Assembly: GCA_000701625.1 (NCBI GenBank)
Contig: KL370803.1
Location: 1-64,000 of the forward strand
Direction of reading: 5' to 3'
Length of the DNA: 64,000 nucleotides
Source of the DNA: Lachnospiraceae bacterium MC2017
Lineage (GTDB): Bacteria > Bacillota > Clostridia > Lachnospirales > Lachnospiraceae
Position 1 is the stretch's first letter. Every line of letters starts with the position of its first letter. A program made the translations under genes and the position numbers. A model generated the notes under the pieces. It ran no database searches. It was not told where the DNA came from and saw only the letters and a program-made list of their open reading frames with translations. Shown piece after piece: positions 51,452 to 59,742 of the stretch.

Positions 51452-51484
51452 CGGCAAAATTGGAGCGAATGGGGAGATGATATT

Positions 51485-51700
51485 ATGACAAGGGAATCTT
51501 TTTCGTTTGTTGTATATATGATTCATGCCTGTGCAAATAAGTGGGGCAAACTTCCTTCAGAAGTGTATTCCATTTTAAGTCAGGCAGATTGTATAAATAA
51601 ATATTTGGTGGATTGTTACGATGTACTGCATACACAGAGCACAAATTATATCGTTGATGATATTGTTGAATATTTAAAAAACAGAGGAATCCAGATATGA
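51485..51700 (+). CDS. DUF3791-family small protein
   Basis: A helical protein of 71 residues with the DUF3791 pattern: FSFVVYMIHACANKWGK, then LSQADCINKYLVDCYDVLHT and VDDIVEYLKNRGI. It commonly precedes DUF3990 proteins in clostridial genomes. The ATG at 51485 follows ggggaga; a longer frame upstream overlaps the toxin promoter and is not supported. It overlaps the next gene by 4 bases. Likely an antitoxin or accessory partner of the putative ADP-ribosyltransferase that follows. Confidence 0.85.
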   Translation: MTRESFSFVVYMIHACANKWGKLPSEVYSILSQADCINKYLVDCYDVLHTQSTNYIVDDIVEYLKNRGIQI

Positions 51701-52176
51701 TTGTTTTTCATGGCAGCACGGATGGTGTAAAAAATCCTGATGTTTATCATTCTTACAGATCTTTAGATTTTGGTAAGGGCTTCTACGTAACAACAGTTGA
51801 AAAGCAGGCAAAAAAATGGGCTAGACGAAAAGCAGAATTGGCAAACAAAAAAAACGGGATCATAAACTGCTATAACATGTCAGAAAAATGGGACGACTTC
51901 AGGGTTAAAACATTTGATGATGACCTCAATGAATGGATTGAGTTTGTATGTGCCTGCCGTGATGGTTCTTTGGATTACAAAAAATATGACATTATTTTCG
52001 GAAAAGTCGCAGATGATAAAGTGTTTCGAGTAGTGGATATGTTTCATCAGGGAATTTGGGATAAAGATCGTGCATTGAAAGAAATAAAAGTATATGACAC
52101 ATACGATCAAATTGCTTTTATAAATCAGGAAGCCATAGATTCACTTTTGGAATTTGATTCATACTATGAGGTGTAG
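51697..52176 (+). CDS. DUF3990 protein, ADP-ribosyltransferase-like
   Basis: The protein (159 residues) starts with IVFHGS, followed by LDFGKGFYVTT and QAKKWARRKAEL, which resembles the first strands of ADP-ribosyltransferases (H-G-S/T then F-G-x-G-F-Y). DUF3990 has been assigned to that superfamily by others; I see no clear catalytic Glu from sequence alone, though FINQEAIDSL is a candidate. Flanked by two small helical genes and translationally coupled to DUF3791, it fits a toxin-antitoxin or defence effector cassette inside the restriction locus. Confidence 0.82.
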   Translation: MIVFHGSTDGVKNPDVYHSYRSLDFGKGFYVTTVEKQAKKWARRKAELANKKNGIINCYNMSEKWDDFRVKTFDDDLNEWIEFVCACRDGSLDYKKYDIIFGKVADDKVFRVVDMFHQGIWDKDRALKEIKVYDTYDQIAFINQEAIDSLLEFDSYYEV

Positions 52177-52178
52177 GA

Positions 52179-52403
52179 ATGGATGGAGAAGTTCTTGAAC
52201 GTGTTTATCAGGAAAGTCTTGAAGAAAGACTGATTGCATATATTTCCGAGGTAAATAGTATTTCATTGGAACAGGCAATGAAAATTTATTACAGCAGTAA
52301 ATTAGCAAATAGAATCCATAACGGAGAAAATGACATACAATACCTTGACTACAAGGTTCTTGCAGACATATTAAAGACAACTGAACCGGAATTATTTTTG
52401 TAA
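52179..52403 (+). CDS. Small helical partner of DUF3990 protein
   Basis: An acidic helical protein of 74 residues (LEERLIAYISEVNSISLEQA, MKIYYSSKLANRIHNGEND, YLDYKVLADILKTTEPELF). It begins 2 bases after the DUF3990 gene stop and completes a three-gene cassette often seen in clostridia. It resembles DUF3791-like helical proteins but I do not assign a family firmly. It could be an antitoxin. A T-poor hairpin follows (52421-52454). Confidence 0.75.
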   Translation: MDGEVLERVYQESLEERLIAYISEVNSISLEQAMKIYYSSKLANRIHNGENDIQYLDYKVLADILKTTEPELFL

Positions 52404-52420
52404 CGATTCCTTAAACGAAA

Positions 52421-52454
52421 GATACTGGTATCAACATGAGGAGATACCAGTATC
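52421..52454. terminator. Hairpin after DUF3990 cassette
   Basis: Perfect 12-bp stem gatactggtatc (52421-52432) with gataccagtatc (52443-52454); no T-run on the forward side, so a weak or protein-dependent terminator shared by convergent genes. Confidence 0.6.
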
Positions 52455-52461
52455 ATAAGTG

Positions 52462-52749
52462 TTATATATTTGAAGATTGTGATTTTAATTTCTCTTTTAA
52501 TGAAAGATATTCTGTTTTGATTTTTTCGGGAAAATCTAAGTCTAAATCGATAAAATTATCCATGATATAATCTTCAAGTTTTTGCAATTCTGTTTCTTTA
52601 TCAGTGTCTGTTCCGAGAATATATAGCGAAATCCCAAGTTCTCTGGCACGACGTTCTCTACGCTCGGTAAATTGACGTCTTTCATCAGTCATATCCAAAG
52701 GAAAGCTGTATGAACTTGTTGGTTTTGGTATAGCTCTTAAATCAAACAT
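52462..52749 (-). CDS. Small hypothetical protein next to recombinase
   Basis: A charged protein of 95 residues: MFDLRAIPKPTSSYSFPLDM, then RRQFTERRERRARELGI and a Lys/Glu helical end. An aaggagg site 7 bases before the ATG strongly supports translation. It is divergent from the tyrosine recombinase gene (115 bases between starts), so it may be a recombination directionality or regulatory factor, but no family is recognised. Confidence 0.75.
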   Translation of the reverse strand: MFDLRAIPKPTSSYSFPLDMTDERRQFTERRERRARELGISLYILGTDTDKETELQKLEDYIMDNFIDLDLDFPEKIKTEYLSLKEKLKSQSSNI

Positions 52750-52864
52750 AGCTTGCCTCCTTGGTATGATTAGAGCAAGTCTTTTTTGGATAATAACATA
52801 AATATATTAAAATATGACTTTTGATGACTTTGTCATAATATCTTCACAGAAGGAGATATTAGTT

Positions 52865-53833
52865 ATGGAAGAGAAAGTTGTATTTATCCTCAATGAGATG
52901 TCTGAGTATCTGTCAGTTTCACAGATGAAGAAGCTTCAGGAAGTAATGCTGAATGCTTTTGCAGAGAAAGCAGAAGAGAAGCGAAATATCCCAAACGAGG
53001 AATATTTGAGAATGTTTTTGGATGCAAAAACTATCGAGGGTTGTTCAGCACGGACGATAAAGTACTATCGTGTCACGATAGAAAGAATGCTACAGTGCAT
53101 CTCTAATCCGATAAGACGTGTAACAACTGAAGATATGCGAGCGTACCTGTCCGATTATCAGAAAATCAACAACTGCGGTAAAGTTACTGTTGATAATGTT
53201 CGGAGAAATATTTCCAGTTTCTTTTCCTGGCTTGAGGAAGAGAACTATATATTGAAAAGTCCGATGCGCCGAATACACAAGATAAAGACTAATCAGCAGG
53301 TTAAAGAAATTATTACAGACGAAGACATAGAGAATCTTCGGGATAATTGTACCTGTAAACGAGATCTTGCGATTATAGACCTGCTTTATTCTACCGGAAT
53401 CCGTGTCGGAGAACTTGTGAATCTTAATATTGCTGATGTAGATTTTGAAGCCCGGGAATGTATCGTTTTCGGAAAAGGTGGTAAAGAGCGCAGGGTCTAC
53501 TTTGATGCAAAGGCAAAACTTCATCTACAGTCCTATATTGAAAGTAGAACTGACACAAATCCTGCTTTGTTTGTAACGCTAGATGCTCCATTTGATCGAC
53601 TAAAAATCAGTGGAGTCGAGATTCGTATGCGTGAGCTTGGAAGAAGCATAAATCTTTCTAAAATACATCCTCATAAATTTCGCAGAACCATGGCAACAAG
53701 AGCCATCGACAAAGGCATGCCTATAGAGCAGGTTCAGAAAATCCTAGGACATTCCCAGATCGATACGACCATGCAGTACGCCATGGTAAATCAAAGCAAT
53801 GTAAAGGCATCCCATCAGAAATACATTGCCTGA
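52865..53833 (+). CDS. Tyrosine site-specific recombinase
   Basis: A phage-integrase-family recombinase of 322 residues. The N-terminal core-binding domain (about 40-130) is followed by a catalytic domain with the full set: Arg in TGIRVGELVNL, Lys in GKGGKERRV, His-x-x-Arg in HPHKFRRTMATR, His in LGHSQI and Tyr in TTMQYAMVN. It lies between two hsdS genes, the usual place for recombinases that shuffle specificity genes. It starts at 52865 after aaggagat. The second hsdS begins 34 bases after its stop. Confidence 0.93.
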   Translation: MEEKVVFILNEMSEYLSVSQMKKLQEVMLNAFAEKAEEKRNIPNEEYLRMFLDAKTIEGCSARTIKYYRVTIERMLQCISNPIRRVTTEDMRAYLSDYQKINNCGKVTVDNVRRNISSFFSWLEEENYILKSPMRRIHKIKTNQQVKEIITDEDIENLRDNCTCKRDLAIIDLLYSTGIRVGELVNLNIADVDFEARECIVFGKGGKERRVYFDAKAKLHLQSYIESRTDTNPALFVTLDAPFDRLKISGVEIRMRELGRSINLSKIHPHKFRRTMATRAIDKGMPIEQVQKILGHSQIDTTMQYAMVNQSNVKASHQKYIA

Positions 53834-53867
53834 GGAAAAGTTCAATTGAGATTTGTAGGGATGATAG

Positions 53868-54959
53868 ATGGAATATAAGAAAATTGGAGAAATTACATCT
53901 GTAGTGACGGGAGGAACTCCCTCCACAGCCAAACAAGAGTATTGGGATAATGGAAATATTCCGTGGCTCCAGTCTGGATGCTGTCAGAATTGTGATGTAT
54001 TTGATACAGAGAAGTATATTACGCAAGATGGATATGATAATAGTAGTACGAGAATGATGCCACCTGAAACAGTAATGATAGCACTTACCGGAGCTACAGC
54101 TGGGAAGGTTGGATACCTAAAATTTGAAGCATGTGGAAATCAGTCTATTACTGGCATACTTCCTAGCAAGGATATGAATCAAAGATTCATTTTCTACTAC
54201 CTTATATCAAAACGAGAAAAGATATTGGCGGATTGTATAGGAGGAGCACAGCCTCATATATCGCAGGGATATGTAAAGAATATAATGATTCCTGTTCCTA
54301 AATTAGAGGAACAAAATGCCATTGTAGAGCAGCTTACAAAGCTGAGCTCAATAATGGATGAAAGAAAGAAGCAAATAGCATTATTGGATGATCTTATCAA
54401 AGCCCGATTTGTCGAGATGTTTGGTGATATAAACATAAATAATAAGAAATGGGAAAGTGAGCCATTAGGTGCTCTTTGTACAATTGTTCGAGGTGGATCT
54501 CCTAGACCAATTGAAAAGTTTTTGGGTGGAAATATTCCGTGGATTAAGATAGGCGATGCTACAGACGGGGATAATATATATCTTTCATCAACTAAAGAGC
54601 ATATTATCGAAGAAGGTGTAAAAAAGAGTAGGTTAGTTAAGTCAGGTAGTTTGATATTTGCAAATTGTGGAGTTTCATTAGGTTTTGCGCGCATTATAAC
54701 TTTTGATGGATGCATTCACGATGGTTGGCTTGCAATGGAAGATATTGATAAAAGATTAGATAAAGTTTTTTTATTGCAATCATTAAATCAAATGACAGAA
54801 CATTTTAGAGCTATAGCGCCTGCGGGAACTCAACCAAATCTTAATACAGCTATAATGAAAGCATATCAACAAGTGATTCCACCAATTGAATTGCAGCGAG
54901 AATTTATATCATTTGTAGAACAAGTCGACAAATCAAAATTTCGCCAATTCATTGCATAG
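53868..54959 (+). CDS. hsdS: Type I restriction specificity subunit, second copy
   Basis: The protein (363 residues) has two target-recognition domains different from the first copy (VVTGGTPSTAKQEYWDNGNI and IVRGGSPRPIEKFLGGNIPW) and shared central helix DNA (54396-54416). The leader (53849-53865) and end blocks (54879-54896, 54924-54938) match the first copy. After VDKSK the sequence diverges to a short FRQFIA tail, so the last C-terminal helix of about 20 residues is missing. It has its own start, but the truncated end suggests a donor or silent cassette. It lies in the same orientation as the first copy. Confidence 0.88.
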   Translation: MEYKKIGEITSVVTGGTPSTAKQEYWDNGNIPWLQSGCCQNCDVFDTEKYITQDGYDNSSTRMMPPETVMIALTGATAGKVGYLKFEACGNQSITGILPSKDMNQRFIFYYLISKREKILADCIGGAQPHISQGYVKNIMIPVPKLEEQNAIVEQLTKLSSIMDERKKQIALLDDLIKARFVEMFGDININNKKWESEPLGALCTIVRGGSPRPIEKFLGGNIPWIKIGDATDGDNIYLSSTKEHIIEEGVKKSRLVKSGSLIFANCGVSLGFARIITFDGCIHDGWLAMEDIDKRLDKVFLLQSLNQMTEHFRAIAPAGTQPNLNTAIMKAYQQVIPPIELQREFISFVEQVDKSKFRQFIA

Positions 54960-55329
54960 AAACATAATGGCATATATATTTAGTCACTATCAGGAAATGA
55001 ATAGCATTGATTTCCATAAGTACCCCGTAAAGAACCGCATAGAAGAGATCCACTGCATACGAAGCCTTGGCACGCAGGGCAAGAGCGATACTGAAAGCGA
55101 ATGCCCTGCGTGCTTAGACTTCGTTAGCAGTTAGCTCTTCGCAATGTCGGTTCACCGGGGCGCGTTGGAAACAATGCTATTCATTTCCGTCAATTTTCAT
55201 TAATTTTGTCATTCCACTATCCACGCAGAAAAGTAATTGACCAATACTTCAAGATGCGATATATTTCTATCATAAGATATATAAATCTAACAAAAGATAG
55301 ATTATTCTAATATTTACGAGGTGGGATTT
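54960..55329. other. Intergenic region with fold-back element
   Basis: No gene is supported. It holds the folded element described at 54980-55195, then an AT-rich promoter-like stretch and the gaggtggg site of the membrane-protein gene. Confidence 0.6.
54980..55195. repeat. Fold-back insertion element (filled site)
   Basis: 17-bp inverted repeats ggaaatgaatagcattg (54993-55009) and caatgctattcatttcc (55172-55188) enclose a strong inner stem gcacgcagggca with tgccctgcgtgc, extended by acgaag/cttcgt. Compared with 56052-56093, which reads straight from the left flank (ttagtcactatcaggaaa) into the right flank (caatgctattc...), the bases 54998-55171 are extra, bounded by ggaaa on both sides. It has no coding capacity, so it may be a small mobile palindromic element or structured RNA gene. 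Confidence 0.7.
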
Positions 55330-55737
55330 ATGAAACGTACGAAATCTACTATGTCTATCGCAACCAAAAATATTTTGCAGTCAGTAGTCGTTGGCTTGTT
55401 GTGGATGCTATCAGGATTATGTATTCAGGCTGACAAACTTATTTTCTCAGTAGTTTCTTTGATATCATTATTATTAGCAGTTACCCTGCAAGTCAGTTTG
55501 GGTTTTGCCAGAGCTGTTCCGGGTGACGAAAGATCTGAATTTAATCATATGAAAGCGAAAGCGAGTGCCTATACCGCAATCTTGTTGGGACTTCTTTTAT
55601 GGAATATTGTTGCCTGCCTTCAGACATTATTGAAAATTGAGTTATTTAAATTCAGCCGCGGCTGGATTCTGATCTTTATCGGCGTCGTTCAGGTCATCGA
55701 AGGAATTTACTTTCATCTATACGAAAAAAGAATTTGA
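55330..55737 (+). CDS. Four-helix membrane protein
   Basis: The protein (135 residues) has four hydrophobic segments (ILQSVVVGLLWMLSGLCI, LIFSVVSLISLLLAVTLQVS, AYTAILLGLLLWNIVACL, GWILIFIGVVQVIEGIYF). It precedes a small XRE regulator by 60 bases; such membrane-protein/XRE pairs (DUF2178-like with YgzD-like) are common in Firmicutes. The function is unknown, possibly stress or immunity related. Starts at the ATG at 55330 after gaggtggg. Confidence 0.8.
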   Translation: MKRTKSTMSIATKNILQSVVVGLLWMLSGLCIQADKLIFSVVSLISLLLAVTLQVSLGFARAVPGDERSEFNHMKAKASAYTAILLGLLLWNIVACLQTLLKIELFKFSRGWILIFIGVVQVIEGIYFHLYEKRI

Positions 55738-55797
55738 TATATGAATTGTCACAGAACTGCATTTCATATATTTTGAAAACAATGGAGAATCCGATTG

Positions 55798-56022
55798 ATG
55801 CCGAAATTAAAAACGAGAATACATGAATTTAGAAAAGACATGAATCTGTCGCAGGCAGACCTTGCGCAGATGGTAAACGTGAGACGAGAAACCATTGGAA
55901 GCCTTGAAAATGGCAAATATAATCCCTCATTAAAGCTTGCTATGGATATAGCAAAAGTATTTGGGAAACCGATTGAAGAGATCTTTTTCTTTATCCCGGA
56001 TCCGAATGAAGACGACGATTAA
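55798..56022 (+). CDS. Small XRE-family regulator (YgzD-like)
   Basis: A DNA-binding protein of 74 residues: [19 protein letters not shown], then [20 protein letters not shown], a classic helix-turn-helix, with a C-terminal [11 protein letters not shown] and acidic end. It is typical of the short XRE proteins paired with a membrane protein. No strong binding site precedes the ATG. It lies within the hsd locus between the second hsdS and hsdR. Confidence 0.88.
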   Translation: MPKLKTRIHEFRKDMNLSQADLAQMVNVRRETIGSLENGKYNPSLKLAMDIAKVFGKPIEEIFFFIPDPNEDDD

Positions 56023-56051
56023 CAGATGTCAAAAAACTTCTTTTAACAAGC

Positions 56052-56093
56052 TTAGTCACTATCAGGAAACAATGCTATTCATTTCCGTCAATT
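56052..56093. repeat. Empty-site copy of fold-back element target
   Basis: Contains the left flank (56052-56069) and right flank (56070-56093) of the element at 54980-55195 joined without the 174-base insert. The two copies bracket the membrane-protein/XRE pair as direct repeats. Confidence 0.7.
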
Positions 56094-56189
56094 CAGCGGA
56101 AAATAAAAAAGACTTACCTAAAATTGTGGCATAAACCGCGTAAAATCGTATAATATGAGTAGGAAAAAATTATTGAGGGGTCGTTGATT

Positions 56190-59100
56190 ATGACAACGAA
56201 TTTTGACTATCTGAAAAAAGAGCCGAAGTTTAAGAGTTTTGCGGGTGTTGCGATTTCTGCGGAGAGGATCGTTCTGATGGATCCTGAGGCGTGTATCATG
56301 AACTGTCGCCGTGCCATGGAATTTGCTCTGAAATGGATGTATTCCGTAGAATCAACTCTCAGTATGCCCTATCAGGTAAATCTGCATAGTCTGATGAATG
56401 ACGAAGACTACCGTCAGATGATCGGTCCGGATCTCTGGAAACGTATGGATTTCATACGTAGATGTGGAAATAATACTGCCCACGGTGCGAAGAAACTTGG
56501 ACGTGATGAGGCAATGCTTTGTCTCGAAAATCTTTTTATCTATTTAGACTACATTTCTTACTGTTACTCCGATTATTACGAAGAACGAACATTTAATCCG
56601 GGACTTATCGATGACAGGATCAAGCAATCCAAAGAAAATCGTGAAAAAGCTGCCGCTACAAAGGCGGAGTTAGAAAAGGAGATCGAAAACTCTGCTAAGA
56701 AAGATCTCGATCTGCAAAAGCTCCGAGAGGAAAACGAGGCGCTCCGGTCAGAACTGTCATCTAGGAGAGCAGAGAAGCAGCAGACCTATGTGCCAAAGCC
56801 ACTCGATCTGTCTGAGTATAAGACGAGAAAAATCTATATCGATATCATGCTTCGTGATGCAGGTTGGACAGAGGGAAAAGACTGGATAAATGAAGTCGAA
56901 TTGCCTGGTATGCCTAATAAATCAGAAGTAGGGTATGCGGATTATGTTCTTTATGATGATACGCATAAACCGCTCGCAGTTGTCGAAGCAAAGAGAACCT
57001 GTGTGGATGTGGTAAAGGGACGTCAGCAGGCTAAGCTCTATGCAGACCTAATAGAAAAAGAATACGGAAGACGCCCGGTAGTGTTCCTGACAAATGGATT
57101 TGATACACGTATAGTTGATAATCAGTATCCTGAGCGAAAAGTTGCCGAGATTTATTCCAAACGTGATCTTGAGAAGCTTTTTAATCTACAGGCAATGAAA
57201 ACGAGCTTGGATCACATCTCTGTAGATAAGAATATAGCAGGACGCTATTACCAAGAAGCGGCTATCAGAGCAGTTTGTGACAGTTTTGATCAAAAAAACC
57301 GCAGAAAAGCTCTGCTCGTCATGGCAACAGGTTCCGGAAAAACAAGAACAGTTATTGCTCTGTGTAAAGTATTATTAGAAGCCGGATGGGTAAAGAATAT
57401 TCTTTTCCTTGCGGATAGAAATTCGCTTGTTACACAGGCAAAGAGAAGTTTTGTAAATCTCTTACCGGATCTCTCGTGTACAAATTTATGCGAGGATAAA
57501 GACAATTCTAATTCTCATTGCGTTTTTTCTACCTATCAGACAATGATGGGATGTATTGATGATGTAAAGGATGAGAATGGCAGATTATTTACCAGCGGAC
57601 ACTTTGATCTCGTTATATGCGATGAAGCGCACAGATCAATTTACAACAAGTACAGAGACATTTTTATGTACTTTGATGCACCACTCGTGGGTCTTACAGC
57701 TACGCCTAAAGATGAGATAGATAAGAATACTTACTCAATTTTTGAGTTGGAAAACGGCGTCCCTACGTATGGCTATGATCTGGCGCAGGCAGTTAAGGAC
57801 GGTTATCTCGTTGACTATATGTCTATCGAGACAAAGCTGAAGTTTTTGACAGAGGGTATTCATTACGATGAACTCTCTGATGAGGATAAGGCTGCTTTCG
57901 AGGATACTTTTGGTGATGACGAAGGAAATGTCCCTGATAAAATAGATGCCTCCGCCCTTAATTCATGGCTTTTTAATGAGGATACGATCCGACAGGTACT
58001 CAATATCGTGATGCGTGATGGTTTGAAGATACAGTACGGAGAGAAGATCGGAAAGACCATTATCTTTGCTAAGAACCACGATCATGCTGAGAAAATTCTT
58101 GAGATTTTTAATAAAGAATATCCAAATCTCGCCAAGGGTGCTAACGGTCAGGCATTTGCAAAGGTTATCGATAACTATATGACCTATGCGCAGAGTGCAA
58201 TCGATGAGTTTTCGGATGCAAATAAATTGCCTCAGATAGCTATTTCTGTAGACATGCTGGATACGGGAATTGATGTGCCGGAAGTTCTTAATCTGGTTTT
58301 CTTTAAGAAAGTCATGAGTAAGGCAAAATTCTGGCAGATGATCGGTCGAGGTACCAGACTTTGCCCAGGACTTATTGATGGAGAAGATAAGTCAAAGTTT
58401 TATATCTTTGATTTCTGTGGAAATTTTGATTTCTTTCGCATGGGAGAAGGTCGCGCTGTTACGAATGTTATGGCTCTTCAAGGAGCAATCTTTAATCTTG
58501 AATTTCAGATAGCCTTTAAGCTGCAGGACATCAATTATCAGTCAGAGAGACTTATGGAATACAGAAAACGCCTTGTAGAGATCATGGCGGGGAAAGTTCG
58601 TGAAGTAAAGCAGAATGGCAGTAGATTTGAGGTTCGTCAGCATATAAAATATGTTGATACATACTCAACAGAGGATAATTATAAGGCTCTATCCTATGAA
58701 GATACTTTACTTGTAAAGGAAGAACTTGCCCCCTTGATCCTGCCGGACAGTGATGAGGCTTCGGCAGTTCGTTTTGATGCTCTGATCTATGGATTGGAAC
58801 TCGCACAGATTGCAGGACGAAAGTACGGACGTTTGAAATCGGATCTTATGAAAAAAGTGACTGGTATTTCGTCTGTTGCAAATATTCCTGAGATACAGGC
58901 CCAGGCGGAACTTATCAATAAAATTCTGCAGACTGACTATATAGAAAGGGCAGGTGTTGATGACTTTGAGCATATCAGGGAAAGCCTTAGAGACTTGATG
59001 AAGTATGTTCATCCTATTAAATTCAAATATGATACTAATTTTTCAGACGATATTTTGGATACTACATGGAACGAATCCGAGCTTGAAAATGATGAACTGA

Positions 59101-59564
59101 AAAATTACAAGGCCAAGGCAGAGTATTATGTTCGTCAGCATCAGGACAACATAGTTATCGCAAAATTAAAGACTAATCAGCCGTTAACGGAAATGGATGT
59201 GCAGTCTCTTGAAGAAATCCTCTGGAAAGAGGTAGGAACAAAGGAAGATTATGAACGAGAGTGTGGAGAGAAACCTCTTGGTGAGTTTGTACGAAGCATT
59301 GTAGGACTCGATATGAATGCTGCAAAAGAAGCTTTTTCGGAGTTTCTTGATAACACCAATCTCGACAGCAGACAGATTTACTTTGTAAATCAGATTGTAG
59401 AATATATTGTTCATAACGGTATGATGACTGATCTGTCGGTTCTTCAGGAATCACCTTTTACAGATCAGGGTAGTGTAGTGGATATATTCAGCGATATTTC
59501 GGTATGGCTATCGATTAAAAAAGTAATAGACACCATTAATGCAAACGCAAATGCTGTTGCGTAA
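56190..59564 (+). CDS. hsdR: Type I restriction subunit R with DUF4145 N-terminus
   Basis: ATP-dependent translocase/nuclease of 1124 residues. Residues 1-130 resemble DUF4145 (CIMNCRRAMEFALKWMYSVE). A coiled-coil (about 145-205) leads to the nuclease core (YADYVLYDD; LAVVEAKRT, about 250-270), then superfamily 2 helicase motifs: ATGSGKT (about 380), ICDEAHRS, GLTATP, QMIGRGTRLCP, and an EcoEI-type C-terminal helical domain. It completes the hsdM-S-R set. I start at the ATG at 56190, 9 bases after gagggg. The locus is divided by the accessory genes but all three subunits are on the same strand. Confidence 0.93.
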   Translation: MTTNFDYLKKEPKFKSFAGVAISAERIVLMDPEACIMNCRRAMEFALKWMYSVESTLSMPYQVNLHSLMNDEDYRQMIGPDLWKRMDFIRRCGNNTAHGAKKLGRDEAMLCLENLFIYLDYISYCYSDYYEERTFNPGLIDDRIKQSKENREKAAATKAELEKEIENSAKKDLDLQKLREENEALRSELSSRRAEKQQTYVPKPLDLSEYKTRKIYIDIMLRDAGWTEGKDWINEVELPGMPNKSEVGYADYVLYDDTHKPLAVVEAKRTCVDVVKGRQQAKLYADLIEKEYGRRPVVFLTNGFDTRIVDNQYPERKVAEIYSKRDLEKLFNLQAMKTSLDHISVDKNIAGRYYQEAAIRAVCDSFDQKNRRKALLVMATGSGKTRTVIALCKVLLEAGWVKNILFLADRNSLVTQAKRSFVNLLPDLSCTNLCEDKDNSNSHCVFSTYQTMMGCIDDVKDENGRLFTSGHFDLVICDEAHRSIYNKYRDIFMYFDAPLVGLTATPKDEIDKNTYSIFELENGVPTYGYDLAQAVKDGYLVDYMSIETKLKFLTEGIHYDELSDEDKAAFEDTFGDDEGNVPDKIDASALNSWLFNEDTIRQVLNIVMRDGLKIQYGEKIGKTIIFAKNHDHAEKILEIFNKEYPNLAKGANGQAFAKVIDNYMTYAQSAIDEFSDANKLPQIAISVDMLDTGIDVPEVLNLVFFKKVMSKAKFWQMIGRGTRLCPGLIDGEDKSKFYIFDFCGNFDFFRMGEGRAVTNVMALQGAIFNLEFQIAFKLQDINYQSERLMEYRKRLVEIMAGKVREVKQNGSRFEVRQHIKYVDTYSTEDNYKALSYEDTLLVKEELAPLILPDSDEASAVRFDALIYGLELAQIAGRKYGRLKSDLMKKVTGISSVANIPEIQAQAELINKILQTDYIERAGVDDFEHIRESLRDLMKYVHPIKFKYDTNFSDDILDTTWNESELENDELKNYKAKAEYYVRQHQDNIVIAKLKTNQPLTEMDVQSLEEILWKEVGTKEDYERECGEKPLGEFVRSIVGLDMNAAKEAFSEFLDNTNLDSRQIYFVNQIVEYIVHNGMMTDLSVLQESPFTDQGSVVDIFSDISVWLSIKKVIDTINANANAVA

Positions 59565-59585
59565 AACTGTTTTTGGACAAATAAT

Positions 59586-59614
59586 TTGCCCCTTGATCAG
59601 GGGCAATTTTTTTA
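59586..59614 (+). terminator. Terminator after hsdR
   Basis: Stem ttgcccct with aggggcaa around a 4-5 base loop, then a seven-T run. Confidence 0.92.
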
Positions 59615-59742
59615 CCATAAGATGAAATGACAAAATACCATCTAGGCAATATAATTAGACGAGATACGAAAGGTCAATCTGGCCTTGAGGCTAGCTAAAA
59701 ACAAAACGAAACAAATGATGTCAGGGGGTGGTATAATTTACT

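Noticed and set aside
48904-51484. CRISPR array or clustered short repeats in the hsdM-hsdS gap
   Set aside because: The repeats are long (hundreds of bases), only two or three copies, and contain promoters and frames; no regular repeat-spacer pattern.
51404-51484. Upstream extension of the DUF3791 gene
   Set aside because: It would run through the reverse promoter of toxin-like copy C; the ATG at 51485 has a good binding site and matches the family start.
49958-54959. Invertible hsdS shufflon
   Set aside because: Both hsdS genes and their shared blocks are in direct orientation, so recombination between them would delete or exchange, not invert; no inverted copies were found.
54952-55134. 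60-codon forward frame after the second hsdS
   Set aside because: It overlaps the fold-back element, has no ribosome binding site, and its translation follows the stem structure.
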